Below are positions 1 through 13,129 of a DNA stretch of 64,000 nucleotides, piece after piece. The position numbers were made by a program, and so were the translations under genes. The stretch is from Hydrangea macrophylla. Lineage: Eukaryota; Streptophyta; Magnoliopsida; Cornales; Hydrangeaceae. Each line of letters starts with the position of its first letter. The stretch's first letter is position 1. A model generated the notes under the pieces. It saw only the letters and a program-made list of their open reading frames with translations, did no database searches and was not told the DNA's origin. Location: positions 110,699,580 through 110,763,579 of the forward strand of contig CM066983.1 of the NCBI GenBank assembly GCA_033977485.1. Direction: 5' to 3'.

Positions 1-3000
1 CCAGTAGCTGAAAATTTTTTGAAGTAACAAATTATAAAGATTCGTGAAAATTTAAAGTTTGAAAACAGAATGAACAATACTAACATTGATAATGGGAGGA
101 CTGCTGACAGTGTATCCATGATCAAACTTGATATGATCCAATAGTTCATTTGACTGCAAAAAGAATGGTAAAACGTCTTAGTAAAGATAATCTGTACTCT
201 GCAATTTTATACAGATAATTTTATTTGAAAATATACATACAGTCCAAAGTTCACGTTCTCCACATAGTAAACGCTCTAATTCCGCTTCAGTAAAAACCTG
301 AAGATGTTTGAGCGGGAAAACCTGAAGGGGGAAAAAAAAAGGGTTTCATACCATGCTTTATTGGGAAATGAAACAATAAGACATTTATTTAAGGTTTCAA
401 ATGAGTATAATAGACAAGTTCAACTAAACAACATATGTTTTCATATTACTACGTGAGTAATTTGTAGAAAACCCAAAGACTAATTAGTGAGAATTAGCAG
501 AGAAGTTACACCAGATAGATATTGGGTACTCATTACAAAGTTTACAAGGCAGGAATCATATTGCACAAGACCTACAATTTTTTTGTTGCAAAACACAAAT
601 CGGCACATTTAATTGGTCGACTTTGCTAGAATTCTACAATCGCTATATTGCTAGGACTCGTATAAGTTGAGTACATGTGTCCAAAATGCCAAACAGCAAC
701 CGTTCTCGAGATCCATTTCGAACACTTCATACCAACTCTGTTATACAATATATACATATCCAAACAAGTAAAGAACTGTATCCGTATACCCAAAAAGGGT
801 AATAATGGCAATGATAAAATCATAAAACCAATTCTACCCAGAGAATGCTTCTTTTCCAGAACATATCAAAAGTAAAAAGTATAATCTCTCCAAGTGTAAT
901 TTCCCATTTGCCCAGCATGGTTGGTGCAAAAGGGACTGAGATGAAGACCATGATGACACAAACCTGGTTAAACCCTGATTTGAAAGCTTCTACTTGGCTT
1001 AGAATTCCAGCATTTATAGTTGCATCGACCACAAGTGAAACATATCTCTCCAAGTTGACCATATTTACCTAAGAAAGAGAAACATTAACTAAACGTGTTA
1101 AAGTATGCAAGCAATCAGTAAATGCAACTCAAAATAAACTAATGTGACCACCATGAGGAGTGCCTAACCATTTCAGGATCAAGTTCAGACGTAAAAGCAT
1201 AATCAGGATATCCAGGAAGAGTAAAATCAAGGCAGAGATCCTCAATTTTACTATTGCGGAAGCACGTGTCAAGTTCAAATGTTCCATTATCTCCACAAAC
1301 AAATTCCAGATGTTTTTTCCTTTCAACAAGAGCCTGAAACTCCAGCAGAGCCTTGCCAAGCCCAGGATCAAATGAGTGGATGTCATACACACTGAGTTCC
1401 TACAAAAAGACGAATATAAATACAAAGAAGTATATGTATGTAATATTGAACCAAAAGGCTACATAAAGAAAGCGCTAATTTTTAGTGCCTGTTTGGAGTA
1501 ACTTCTTAAACGTATGTTTGGACCCAAACTTGCTTCTGGGACCCAAAACACATATTATCATGTTTGGGCTATATTTAGGAAGCACTTTAGAGCCCCAAAA
1601 GCATGTTTTGGCTGAAGTAGGTTCAAAGTTGCTTCAGCCCAATCGTGATGTAGGAAGCAGATTTGGGTTTTTCATGAATAATTCTTAATTCCCATTGAGT
1701 TCTTGTGATTAGGGCTTCTGCATAAAAGCAAAAAAGTCACAGCCAATCCAAATGGACCTTCACACTTTTTGAAGGTGTAAATACCTGCCCAAGAATAATT
1801 TTGTAAAAAGCTTTGGAGAAAGGGAGATCCAAAACTCTTCCGTCTTGAAGTGCCTTTGCTACAATCTGTCCCAAAAGAACATACTTCTTGATCACTTCAG
1901 AAAACTTTATGCCATTTGTTGTACTCACAGTACTTGACCATGGGCGAGGGAAAAGGCCAAAAGGGAACACCACAATTCCAGAATCTTCAGCACGGAAGCT
2001 TCTCCTAGGGGTATATAACATATGGTCTTCTCTCCACATCCCCAGTCCAAATTTCTGAAACTCTTGACTGACCAGAGTATAGAATTCCAATGTAGGACCG
2101 AGACCAGTACCAACTTCTTCATTATATTCCACATCAAGGACTACTTTTTGACGGGCATAAAGGTCCATCATCTGAGTCGCAGAATCCAATATGCTATCTC
2201 GGGATACTATAAACTTTTTACGAGGCAAGCTAGTAGTGTTTTGCCGCCTCCCATTTGGCACTCCAGAATTATTAAGAGGTAATGGGTGCTGTTGGATTTG
2301 CAGTTGACCAAACGCTGCCAGACGGAGGTATTTACATCTTGCCTCGAAACTAAATAAAAATGGGCAAGAACCCAACAACTGGCTGCACCATGAAGGCATC
2401 CCACCAAGGGAAATGGCCAACGAGTCCCGCATTTGCTGTTCTAGCTTTTCCGTCAATTTACTACTCACAAACTCATTCTGAAGGACTGAAGAAACTACTA
2501 CCTTCAAATTGTCCAGATTATCAATTTTTCCTTCAGCAAAAGCATATATTTTCTCATGAGATACCAAATGAAACCTAAATCTATTCATGCCTTCCAAACT
2601 TCTGAGTAGAGACAATATATCATAAGTGGTACTTGACTTTTCCATGTCAGAAACAACCACCCCAGAGAAAAATGGAATACACTGCCAGTATTTCCCAACT
2701 TTGTCCAATACAAAAGACCCATGAGCGCTATGGTGACAGCTTTGAGGACAAATTTGTTTGGACTTCGTGGCTCTTCTATACGTTACTCTATACACTTGAC
2801 TCCACATTTTCGCACTAGTAACAATTTCGTGTTCTGATTGGAGATTTTGTTGGATAATCGCTTGATATAGTGATGATCGTGGGTCTAGGAGTTGCCCTTC
2901 TAGATAAAATGATAATTTTGGTGAACCATCTTCCTTGCTAGAGGACGGAGAACATTCTGTGCTCGTGCCAGTGTCCTCCTTTGAAGAAGTATGCTTTTCT

Positions 3001-6000
3001 TGCGTTCCAGGGTCCTAAAAGACAATGAATCAAAAACAATTTTATGCAAGAGAAGGGACATGAAAAATTAAATTTAAAAGCCAATAGTCCAGTCATTCCA
3101 CATTGTTTTCAAGTCGTGAATCGCTTTGCTAAAATTATGAATCATGACTTGTATCAAATTGAGAATGGTAGGATTCAATTTATTTAGAAAATAAATAAAG
3201 ACGTTTGTGTATACTGTACATTAAAAAACACATGTAGAGTGCTTAAAATGACATAACAGATTCTAACAATCATGATTCCACTAACTCATAAAGAACTCCA
3301 AATTCGTGCATTGCCGGGCCCAAACCAGCTATAGGAGGTTTGTGTCAGGTTTTACAATCAGTGTGGGGTCTCTACAAAATTCCCACAAACATCGGTCCTC
3401 AAAATAGGTAATTCATGCAGCAAGTTTCCAAACAGAAGGGCCAATGCTAAATATGAAAGGACATAAATCAAGTTGGATTGGGTATGGGACCGTACAAATG
3501 CTTCAAGGAAAGATATGCTTACAATATGAGTCTCGCTCAAGCTTGTTGTTACACTGGTGGTCTGCACTAAGTTGGCTGCTCCTTCAGGTGCAGAATTTGA
3601 TAAGTTGGGATTGCCCTCCTGCAGAGAAGATGACAGAACATGAACAACTGCTACTATCTTAAAAAAGGACAAGAAGGTGAGGAAACGTGAAAAATCAAAA
3701 TAAAAAAGGAAAACAAAAGTTCCGTGTTTCATAAGGCACCGTTTGGTTTGTGGATTAAGAGAAGCAAAAGAAAAGGGAAAGGAAAACAAGAAGGAAACCT
3801 AGTTCCCTTGTGTTTTCTTCCACGAGTAAGTAACACAATAAACTTAAAATTTTCAAAATCCAATAGTAACACAAGGACAAGGGAAGGGAAGAGACTCACA
3901 AAATCCAAAATTATTTCCTCATTATTTTCCTACCTATTTCCTCATTATTTTCCTTATTAACCAAATAAACAAAATCACTTACATTAAGGCTCTGTTTAGT
4001 TCATGAATTTTGTGAGGGAAAACAAAAGGGAAGGAAAACTAGTTCCCTAGTGTTTTCCTTCATGCTTAAATAACATTAATTAAAAATAAATTTTTCTAAA
4101 ATATAATATATGAACAAAGTAAGGAAAATGACTCACAACATTCAAAATGTTTAGTTTATTTCTCAACTTATTCTCTTTTCTTTCCAATTTTATTCATCGT
4201 TTTCCTTACTAGCCAAACAAAGAAAAAGATTTTCCTCTATGTTTCTTTTCTTTTCGCTCACCAATCCAAGAACCAAACAGAACCTTAACATTTTTCCTTT
4301 ACTTTCCTTTCCCACGCTATATCCATGAACCAAAAAGAGCCTAAGGAGAAAATAAACATCTATAACTGAGAACCACCGATGAACCTTCATCAAATCACCT
4401 GTATTTCATGCAAATTGGAGGGGGGACAATCTGATTCCATATAATCTGGACTTTTGTCGTGCGGAGAACCAGCATCTGATAATATCTGAGAAGCTGAACT
4501 TCCAGTTTCGTCCAAAGAGTGAGTCACTGATTTTGTGCATTTTCTCATGCTTGTGCTAACTTTGGGCCACAAATATCCCTCAATAGTGTCCAACGAAGCA
4601 AAGGGGTCAACAGTGAGAACATCTTCAGAGTAATCACACAGGTATGTCTCTTCCTCTCCCCTCACAAACTGAACTCTGAGACATGGATACGTCAAACATC
4701 GTCCAAACGGCACCGTAGCAAACGAATTCCTTTGTTTGGAAACATGGCTCAAAATAACCGGGAAATTTTCCACAGAAGATAGTGCACTTTGCAGTTTGTG
4801 AATTAATACCGATAAAGGAAAGTTCTCCAATGGCGGATCAGAAGAAGATAGAAATAGTCTCCCAAACACCTCAAGTCTTTTTGCGACAACCTCGAGGGGA
4901 CCATTGGATAGGTAATTCACTATTGCCTTCACAATCCCACTTTCTATAAACTCAAAAGTGGAAATGGAATCTTTTCCATTAAGCTGTTCCATAATTTGAC
5001 ATAATATCCCATAAGAATCCACCTCATGCTGACTACAAGTTTCATCAGTTATGGACAGCTCTGTCAATGCAGCAGATAAAGTTTTGAGCTTCTGAAGAAT
5101 AACAGTTAAACCCTTTTCAGGGTTTAGTAATTCCCTAGTGAAGTAATTGGTCTTTATCTGCTTTGCAAGATTTTGAACAGAATCTTTTTCAAGCTTGCAA
5201 GTTCCTGCTTCAGAAGATGATGAAGACTGACGCATAATAAAAGCATAACATAAGCATCTCGGGACATCTCGTACAGTTGATTTTTGATTCGAATCATTTG
5301 ATTGAGAACAGTTCTTTGGCTCTACAAGTGCGTCAATAGAAAAAAACACACCTTCCTTTACAAAGGAATTCAAGAAACTACAGGACAGCTTTTGCAGTAG
5401 AGTGTCAGTGATCTGTAGAGCTAATACCAGCACATGGTGATCCTTCCTAGTGAACACTCCAGCCAAAAAACTGCCACATGATCCATAGAAAATCGTCATT
5501 TTTATTTAAGTATGCATGCCTTGCTACTGTCACTGAGTTTGTTATATATTCATACTGTATAGTCTGTATTTAATTTTCATTTTTTCTTTGTAGTATATTG
5601 GGTTTTTTTGAACCCGCACTTTATCTAAATGTGATTACTCACAAAAGTTGTATACATCTATATACAATAAAGATAAAAGAAATGAGACAAAAAGAAAACC
5701 TCTCACCTTGAAATGTTGGCGTTCTTAAGCAATTTAAGAAGCATGTCAGATTTGCCAAAATAAACAAACTTGTTGATAACAGATAGACAACCATAACAAA
5801 CATATAAATTTGCACCAGAATTAACCACCTGCTTGAGAATCAGAAAAACGAATTATAAAAAAGCTGTGGAAGTGGAAAAGAAAAAAGTTCAATTACAGCA
5901 AAACAATAGTACCAACCTGGATCAACATAGGCAGTAAATCCATCCCAAACTTCTGCAGATGATCGGGCTGACTACCCAGAAAAGCTTCCTTGTCCAAGGC

Positions 6001-9000
6001 TAACTGAGCATCTTGATCTCTGGCTATCGTAGGAAGAAGCTCATTTAGCAACTTCAAAACTTCATGCACCTGAGAAAAAATATATATACATCATGAACAG
6101 AACATTTAACCACTTTGAGACAAAATTATTGAGCCCAAGAACTTCAACAAGTACTAGGAATTTTCTGCAAATAGCTTATAAGTGCCTTACAGAATAAGAG
6201 GTTGTATAGCGGACCTTAAAAGAGTCAATAAAAGTTTCTACAGTTAAAAATAATGAACAGAACGAGCAACATTAAATAGTAGGGAGATTGCAGAGTCTAT
6301 AAGCCTGAGCTAGTGATGAGCACAAATTGGGACCATGTATTGAAGTGAGCCCACTTGAACAAACTAGGCTTTAAAAGATATATCCCTAGTTCCTAGGATA
6401 ATCAATGATTTTTTACTATGTAGAGTTAATTATGTAACTCAGATAGCAGACGAGTTTGTAAATATTGGGTTAAGAATAGTCATCGTAGGCAAATTGAAGA
6501 AGTTTATTCTTCAAACCTTCCATTTCTAAGTTTCGGGGAAGTTTCTATATTTTATTGCTTCTATTGTATATTGTTTACGGACTTGTCTTTATTTTCAAGT
6601 CTACAGGTGAAGACTCCTTTTTTGTAGTTCCTGAATACTTCACGTTTACATGGTGCACCCCCTCTGGCACCAATCCATAATAGAATCCTCATTTAATTAT
6701 TAGAGAAAAAGACATCTGATTCATACTTGTATACTCAAGGTCCAAGGGTTTCAGGTCATGTTTTCTAAAACTCAATCTCTAGGGAAGGACTCAAAGGCTA
6801 TGATGCATGGACACGGATACGCCGACACGGACACGGGTATATCAGCAAGGCAAATCCTAAATAATGAGGACACGACATGGCAGGGATACGACACTTATTA
6901 TTATTATTATTATTTTTATATTTTTGTTTTAAGTACATTTCCTATGTTTTTCAAAAATGTAATGCAACTATTATGTATTTCATGTATAATTCTTATTTGC
7001 CCAAAATTATTGGCTGAACGGAGAGAGGGAGATGGAACAAGAGGGTCTTAAGAGGCTAATGTCGTGAAAAAATATGAGATAAGTGATGTCATGTTTTGAC
7101 AAATTCACAATGTTAGGTTTTAAACATGTAAAAAAAACTACTAAAAGATTGCATTTTGGTAAAAAGGAGTGTCCCTCCATGTCTCTTGAGGTGTCCCTGT
7201 GTGTCGGTGCCATGAAAAATTGCAAAACAGAAACAAGACACGTATTTTCCGCATCCAATACTTGTTGGAGGTGTGTCGGGTAAGTGTCGGTGTTGGATAC
7301 GTGTCGGACACGGGTACGGGGACTTTTTCGAAGTGTCGGTGCTTCCTAGCTCAAAGGGTATTGGCTAAAGCTAGCTTGTGGTTCAATTCAATTTGAGTAT
7401 GCTAAGAGGTTAAAAAAATTCATAACACCACAACATCGATTTTCCAATAAGCAGGAAACTCGTCGCGAAAATGCCATGTGGGGACTCCAAGTTTATAACG
7501 CATCCACAGGTCATAAATGGGCTCTAGTAGGGTCGGTTCCTGGGTTACCCCCCTCCACTCCCACCCAAAAAAAAAATCCTATCTTTTCATGGAAGCCTTT
7601 AGTTGATCACAGCTATAATTGTATCCAATAACTTAACGTATATGAAGCACCGACACTTCAAAAACTGAAGTGTACTAGTGTTAGACATGTGTCAGACGCG
7701 GACACGCGCCTGACACGCTTATGACACGTGTCCGACACGCCAAAAGTGTGTCGAACTTTGTGTAGCTGAGTTTTAACCCCTAGACACGTCCTCGACACGC
7801 ACGGACACGCACGAGACAACTATTTTTTAAAATTATTTTTTCATTTTTTAATTTTTAAAATCCTAACTCTATTTGTGTAATTGAGTTTTAACCCCCAGAC
7901 ACGTCCCGACGCGCAAGGGACACGCACGGACACTCACGTGACACTCATTTTGGGGGATTTCTGCTTTTGCCTTGGGCTTTATTTTTATATTTGGTTTGCT
8001 TTTCCTTTGTTTAATTAATTGGTGTTTCATTGTTTCTTTTTCTTTGAAAGTGATAACTGATAGTAACTAGTAAATGAGTAATTAATTTAATAATTTCAGT
8101 GGTTAATTGAATAAAATTTAGGGACAATTTTTTAATAATATAATAGTGCCTAGTGGGTATTTTTCAAATTTGATAATTGATATTGTGTAGGTATGAGTTC
8201 TCATTAATTTTAATTGGTGTTGCTTTCTATTGGTAATGGGAGATTAGTTTTATTGGTCATTTGTTCAAATTTATGCATTTTTTTTTTTGTAAAATCTAAC
8301 AGTGCCAAGAACTAGACTAGTGGGTATTTTAAATTTGTAAGTAAAAAAAAAAAGGGGCAGCCCTGTGCACGAGGCTCCCGCCATTGCGGGGTCTGGAGAG
8401 AGTGAGATGTACGCAGCCTTACCTCCGCAAGCAGAGAGGTTGTTTCCATATTCGAACCCGTGCTTGTAATGCTATATATATATATATATGTGCTTGTAAG
8501 TACATAGCATTAAAATATATTTTAAAAAAATATTTTAAAACAAATGTATCCCTGGCGTGTCGTGTCCTTGTTTTTTAGAATTTGACATGTCGACGTGGCG
8601 GTGTCGTATCGTATCGCGTGTCCATGTCCGTGCTTCCTAGCTTAATGTACACATATAAATGATTGCCAAGGTGAGCCAAAATAATAGCTCATATCCAGTC
8701 CCTGTTAAAGATCCTTGAGATATGCAAACAGAAACGCAAAGAATCACACAAGACAACTAAATTCACGTGGTTCACCCAAAACTTGGGCTACATCCACAAA
8801 ACTGTTGTGGTCAAAGGCATACGAAGAAGATTCATAATACAATGATAGGTGCCCTGATATATAACATAAAACTAGGGCTACATGCTATAAGTGCCAAATT
8901 ACCAAAGTGCCCCTTGGAAAAAATTGCCTTGGGTTCAGTACAATAATATCAGGCTCCACATAACCTATCACTCACTTCCACAAACTATTGCTAATAACTT

Positions 9001-10682
9001 TTAAAAAATTGGTTTTCTACAAGATAAAGCAAAGACGTTGTACAACATAGTAGGATATAGACCTGATTGCAATGACCTTCAACCAAATTAGGAGAAGGCA
9101 TTCCATGTGAAAGGCCATAAGAAGACAAAATGTCCTTTGAAATGCTGCTTATATTGAGCTCATATAGAGTTCTAACAGCTACAATTGAACCAGAAGCAAG
9201 TTTGACAAGTAGCCCAATCAAACCCTGCCAAACAATAAAGAAAAATAACACCCTTGAGAAGAAGTTGGATATCCAAATCGCCAAGCACAATGACAAGAAA
9301 AAATATGATTTCCCTACAGTGTAAATCGGCTGGCAGAGAGTGGTTCGACTATTCAAGCCAATGAGATGTGTGGCTTGATTAATCAGTCCATGTTTACAAA
9401 GATCATCCACCATATCAGATGAGTTACATACTCGCTCCGCTATTTTTATCAAGCAAGTGGCTACATTTTCCACAAGCTGAGGAATCACAAGGGAAAAAAA
9501 AAGCATTTTAACTGTCAAAAGATTATCGAGCTAATTAATATCATTGATAGAAAATATCATATGGATGGATGGACCCCAAATTAACAAAAAATATACCTGC
9601 CGATCCTCATACTGAAGAAGATTGCAGAGGATTGGAACTGCCTCCATTAGAGGTGAAGAAGATTCAGAAGGAAGTTTCTTACATATATTGACCACAGTTG
9701 AAAGTGCAACCCTCTAATGCAAATAGAAAACGGGAAAACTCTTGAATACCAAAACGAATGTCAAACAGAGTGAATAAAAGTTAATGCCTTTCTTTTGTAG
9801 AGCTAAAACAAATTGGGTTGTGCATTACCTGCACACTTGTTGAGAAAAAATCAATATAACTTAGAACCGCCATAATTGCCCCAGACTGTAAGCAAGCAAG
9901 TGGTTGCTCACGCGACATTTTCTCTAATGCTTGCAAACACTACAAAAACATATAACAATATAATTACAAAACTTATATACTCCTTTGGCATATACGCAAA
10001 CTGTGAAGGTTATAAATAATCAAGTTGTTGGCAATACTTGTTCAGCTACATCCAAGTATTCGATGGCCATTAATCGTTGACAGAGAGCAGAAACTGCATC
10101 GTATCGAACCAGAAAACCTGAAGCTCGAGAATGAACCTCACATAGATAAGTTATAGCCCTGATAGCTAAAAGCATTATATCGGGATTGCTCTCATGCCTC
10201 GCCAATTTGACAAGAATTGGAGATAGTGAATCAGCCATTAAGCTCGATAGCGAGCTGTCAGTACAAAAGGATAATAATTCACAGAGCTCAGTAAGAGCAG
10301 CCAATATTCCAGATTGATCAACATCTTCACTTAAACTCGACAAAACCCTCTTGAATTTTCCATTGTCGCCGGATAATCGACGCCTCTGATAGTCCCTGAG
10401 GATGTTCTGCCTATGTTCTGCATCACCCCCCCATTCATCAGAATCACAAGACCCATATACAGACTCCTTTTCGGCCTCACCCTCTGATCGGCTCGACCCC
10501 GAAGTGGACGAAGATGTGTCCATGTCACCATCTTGAGCTTCGGTTGTCGAAGTTGTGGAGTTAATGGGGGCTTGAGCCCATGATTTTGACGAACTCGGTC
10601 TAAACTCCAATGAACTACACGCTCGCTTATCAACAGGCAATTCATCGGCAGTTTCAGCTCGTTTATGGCCCCGATTCCCCAT
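1..10682 (-). CDS. UPL4: UPL4-type HECT E3 ubiquitin-protein ligase, 3' end cut by window edge
   Basis: The enzyme takes ubiquitin from an E2 onto a HECT cysteine and passes it to substrates. Exons, each bounded by AG and GT and all in phase: 10038-10682, 9829-9939, 9597-9713, 9318-9476, 9063-9224, 5917-6069, 5707-5828, 4399-5470, 3523-3618, 1785-3014, 1169-1399, 964-1068, 241-321, 85-153 and 1-7 (start of the last exon). Together they encode about 1453 residues; Arabidopsis UPL4 has about 1500. The N terminus (MGNRGHKRAETADELPVDKR) and acidic Ser-rich stretch are UPL4-like rather than UPL3-like. Armadillo-type repeats follow at about residues 100-450 (e.g. LLAIRAITYLCEVHS), and HECT begins near residue 1150 (EEVGTGLGPTLEFYTLVS, KALQDGRVLDLPFSKAFYK, DHIKFDHGYT). 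The catalytic Cys lies in the missing C-lobe of about 80-90 residues. No frameshift or stop was seen, so the gene looks functional. Intron 5 (6070-9062) and intron 8 (3619-4398) carry transposons. Confidence 0.95.
3736..3965. repeat. Relic of a Tourist-like miniature element in UPL4 intron 8
   Basis: The segment begins GGCACCGTTTGGTTTGTGG and ends near an inverted partner (TTAACCAAATAAAC). Its inner sequence (AAGGGAAAGGAAAACAAG, ACCTAGTTCCC) repeats in the better-defined element that follows at 3988-4341. It appears to be an older diverged copy beside it. The boundaries are approximate. Confidence 0.4.
3988..4341. mobile_element. Tourist-like (PIF/Harbinger) MITE in UPL4 intron 8
   Basis: This 354-bp element starts GGCTCTGTTTAGTTCATGAA and ends with the inverted counterpart (ATCCATGAACCAAAAAGAGCC). 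A TAA target-site duplication lies on both sides (3985-3987 and 4342-4344). GC-rich GGCTCTG-type ends and a TAA/TTA TSD are typical of Tourist-like MITEs. It has no coding capacity. An inner inverted copy near 4240-4290 suggests a rearranged or nested insertion. Confidence 0.75.
6798..7349. mobile_element. Non-autonomous hAT-like element, copy 1
   Basis: The 552-bp element has imperfect terminal inverted repeats: left CTATGATGCATGGACAC, right (reverse complement) CTAGGAAGCACCGACAC, 13 of 17 matching. It is flanked by a perfect 8-bp duplication CTCAAAGG (6790-6797 and 7350-7357). Subterminal regions are dense in GACACGG/GTGTCGG words. An 8-bp TSD points to the hAT superfamily. It encodes no transposase. 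Confidence 0.8.
7640..8640. mobile_element. Non-autonomous hAT-like element, copy 2
   Basis: The 1001-bp element is related to the copy 290 bp away. The left end reads ATATGAAGCACCGACAC. The right end is the inverted GTCCGTGCTTCCTAG. Flanking 8-mers CTTAACGT (7632-7639) and CTTAATGT (8641-8648) match at 7 of 8 positions. Subterminal GACACG/CGTGTC words are abundant. It has no coding capacity and the interior is AT-rich. Confidence 0.75.
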
Positions 10683-11460
10683 TTATCAGCACAAATTATA
10701 ACATATCCTCACACCTGGTTGCATTAAAAATGAAAGAACACTTGAATTACCAACACCGTCCATCACAAACTACTATACAAATCTTTTATGCATAGAAAAA
10801 AAAAACAGCAATAAGTGAAGATTGATAACATTAGCAAAATCTACTCCCAAAAAATTAGTATAACGAAAACATTAGTATAATCTACTAACCGATTCAACAA
10901 AATAGACAAATTTAATCACAGTATCGAAAAGGTAATAATACAAAATAACTTCGACAACTAATCAGTTTAATATATAGGTATTTACAGATACATTCAGATA
11001 GAAATGAAAATCAAAGTGCATCAGTGGAGAAAGAAAAACACAAAGCAAAAATCACATTCCAAAAAAATATATATATATTAATCAATTTTTCATAGGTAAA
11101 ACACATAATAGAACGACACTCACAAATTCGCAAAACACACACTGACACACACACACACACACAGAGATTAGTTCATCCAAACTATACGTCTATTAGTTTC
11201 CATATGCATAAAAAAGAACACAAAACAAAAAAATAAAAATGTTGATTTTTTTACCTATTGATTTCGTTGTTAATCGATCTTCGAGAGGTTCGAAGACCCT
11301 GTATTTCTTCGTTTGGTTGCTATTCTCTCGCCGCTTATATAATGTTATATATATTATATATATATACTGCATATATATATATACTAGATATAAAATGACG
11401 ATCGGTGATGAAGAAAAAATAAGTATATGTGTTGAGATGAGAGTGTTTTATATAGGCTAA
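10683..11460 (-). promoter_or_regulatory. UPL4 5' UTR with probable leader intron, and proximal promoter
   Basis: Upstream of the start codon at 10682, a good acceptor (CAACCAG, AG at 10715-10716) and a donor (ATAG then GTAAAA, exon end 11255) suggest a 5' UTR intron at about 10715-11254. This intron would hold a short CA repeat near 11140-11160 and an AT run near 11065. The likely first exon is the CT/GA-rich stretch at about 11255-11330. TATA-rich DNA lies at 11340-11395. The splice sites are seen. The intron and transcription start are inferred. Confidence 0.5.
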
Positions 11461-11907
11461 ATTACAGCATCTCACCCCTGAACTATGACTATTTTTTACT
11501 AACATCCTCTAAACTTCAAAATTGAACAGATTCACCTTTAATTATCAAAAATGAAAAAAAGATTTTAGTGTCAACAAATGATAGTTTAAGAGATTAGTTT
11601 GTTCAATTTTAAATTTAAGAGGGAGTTCGTAAAAAATGGCCATAGTTCAGAGGGTGTTATTGTAATTTACCCTTTGTTTTACATATATATATAGAGAGAG
11701 AGAGAGAGAGATATATATATACGGATTCCGATTTATATGAACGTATCTCGTGATCTTATACGGTGTGAGTAGAATTCGATTAGGCTTATACTTTGATCTG
11801 GGGTGGGTCGGGTGAGTTTAGCATGTGAGTGAGGAGTGTAAAGGAAAATGCACCGGCTTTGATTATCAAGTTTGTAGATACTAAGAAATAGATTGTTTAC
11901 TATGTAT
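11461..11907. other. Intergenic DNA with AT/GA microsatellite
   Basis: No coding signal was seen. A compound (TA)n(GA)n(TA)n tract lies at about 11683-11720. An ATTACAGCATCTCACCCCTGAACTATG-like stretch at 11461 has an inverted partner near 11640-11670 (CATAGTTCAGAGGGTG ... TGTAATTTACCC), so 11459-11673 is probably a small inverted-repeat (MITE-like) element. Confidence 0.45.
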
Positions 11908-12529
11908 TGTTGGAAAATATTAAGGATATTGCTATGATTTTTTGATTGAGGCGTGCTACGGTAGCACTGTCCTTAAGAACAATTCCACCCCTCGGAGTCA
12001 GTGACTCGATGCAGAAGGTCTCAGCGCTATGTTCTCCAGGATTCAGCAATCAGATCTTCCAAACGTGCACACGAATTGGAAGATTATGCGAGCGCTCAGA
12101 ATAGCTCCAAACTCCATAAAGAATTTTTTCAAAAATTTTGAGGAACAAGAAAAATAAAAAGGAAAATGAGAACATAAAATTTTCTATGTATTAGGAAGAG
12201 AAAAGGGGTCCTTAATATATAGAACAAAATTGATACACAATGAGAAGTGCAACCTCCCAACATGTATTAAAATGTGCCATCAAACATGTGCAGCCCAACG
12301 GCCATTTTATTAAAAACAGATTTAATAACCTCCAACGGCCATATTTTTAATACAAGATTTAATAGCCTCCAACGACCATATTTTTAATACAGGAGTTAAT
12401 AGATTTAATAACCTCCAACGGCCATATTTTTAATACAGGATATTAGTCATATCAATGTAAATGACTTTGTTTGTATTTTTGAAATAAAAAGCCCAATGCC
12501 CAAATAAGAGGAAACCCAAAATTCCAACA
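11908..12529 (-). repeat. 3' LTR of the copia element
   Basis: 622 bp with TG/CA ends. It holds an internal array of about 40 bp units at 12290-12445 (repeated CCTCCAACGGCCATATTTTT) and, on the minus strand, a TATA-like CTATATATT at 12214-12222. Confidence 0.9.
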
Positions 12530-12543
12530 ATCCCCCCCTATTT
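12530..12543 (-). other. Polypurine tract of the copia element
   Basis: On the minus strand a run of seven G preceded by AAATA abuts the 3' LTR. This is the expected place for plus-strand priming. Confidence 0.7.
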
Positions 12544-13129
12544 CAAAAATTTAAACAACAAATAAAAGAATGGAGCAAGAGAATTCAATGCATCAGAACT
12601 GGTGCCTTTAGGGCTATGAACTAGTCCCTAGGAATATAAGAAGTGACTTACAGGAATTTGGTGAAATAATATTTCTATGAACCAGAATCCCTTAACGTAA
12701 ACCAGTCGTCTTATACCCACATTGATTCCTCGGAATCTGAGCAACTCTAATCGGTGTGGCACCTTTAGGCCCTGCGCCAGTCCTGAATTTTTATAAGTGC
12801 TCTAGAAAACTTGCCTACATTTTCATAGAAAGCGGCCCACTTTCACACTTATGTAGGTGAATCCATCAAGTATGTATTGCAATTAAACATACCATCCAAA
12901 TAATATGGACTATGGAATTCATTAAGAGTTTAACTCAACCTTTACACATTGCAATTGCACTATACACCATAGGAATGGACAACAATATAATCAAGTTATA
13001 GTGCATCTCAAATCAACCAATGACTTGTTATTACCCATATGAACCTATTTCTTGGGTTCTCCAATTACATAGGTTGGGTTACCATCATTGTTGATTTTTG
13101 TTATAGGCATAAGCCTCATTCCCCTCGAT

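Larger units (their letters stand above)
6070..9062 (-). other. Large transposon-filled intron 5 of UPL4
   Basis: This intron of about 3.0 kb lies between the exons at 9063-9224 and 5917-6069; the other introns in this gene are about 80-780 bp. Its size comes largely from two related hAT-like elements (6798-7349 and 7640-8640). The rest is AT-rich with no coding signal. The piece at about 8700-8940 (CACGTGGTTCACCCAAAACT) resembles a fragment of a retroelement leader or LTR, but I cannot classify it. Confidence 0.75.

Noticed and set aside
1485..1688. 67-codon ORF in UPL4 intron 10
   Set aside because: Lies within an intron on the opposite strand; sequence looks like a MITE fragment (GTGCCTGTTTGGAGTAAC).
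9130..9324. Plus-strand ORF over UPL4 exons
   Set aside because: Shadow of the minus-strand coding exons at 9063-9476.
11239..11460. 73-codon plus-strand ORF upstream of UPL4
   Set aside because: Dominated by AT microsatellite (Tyr/Ile runs) and overlaps the probable UPL4 leader.
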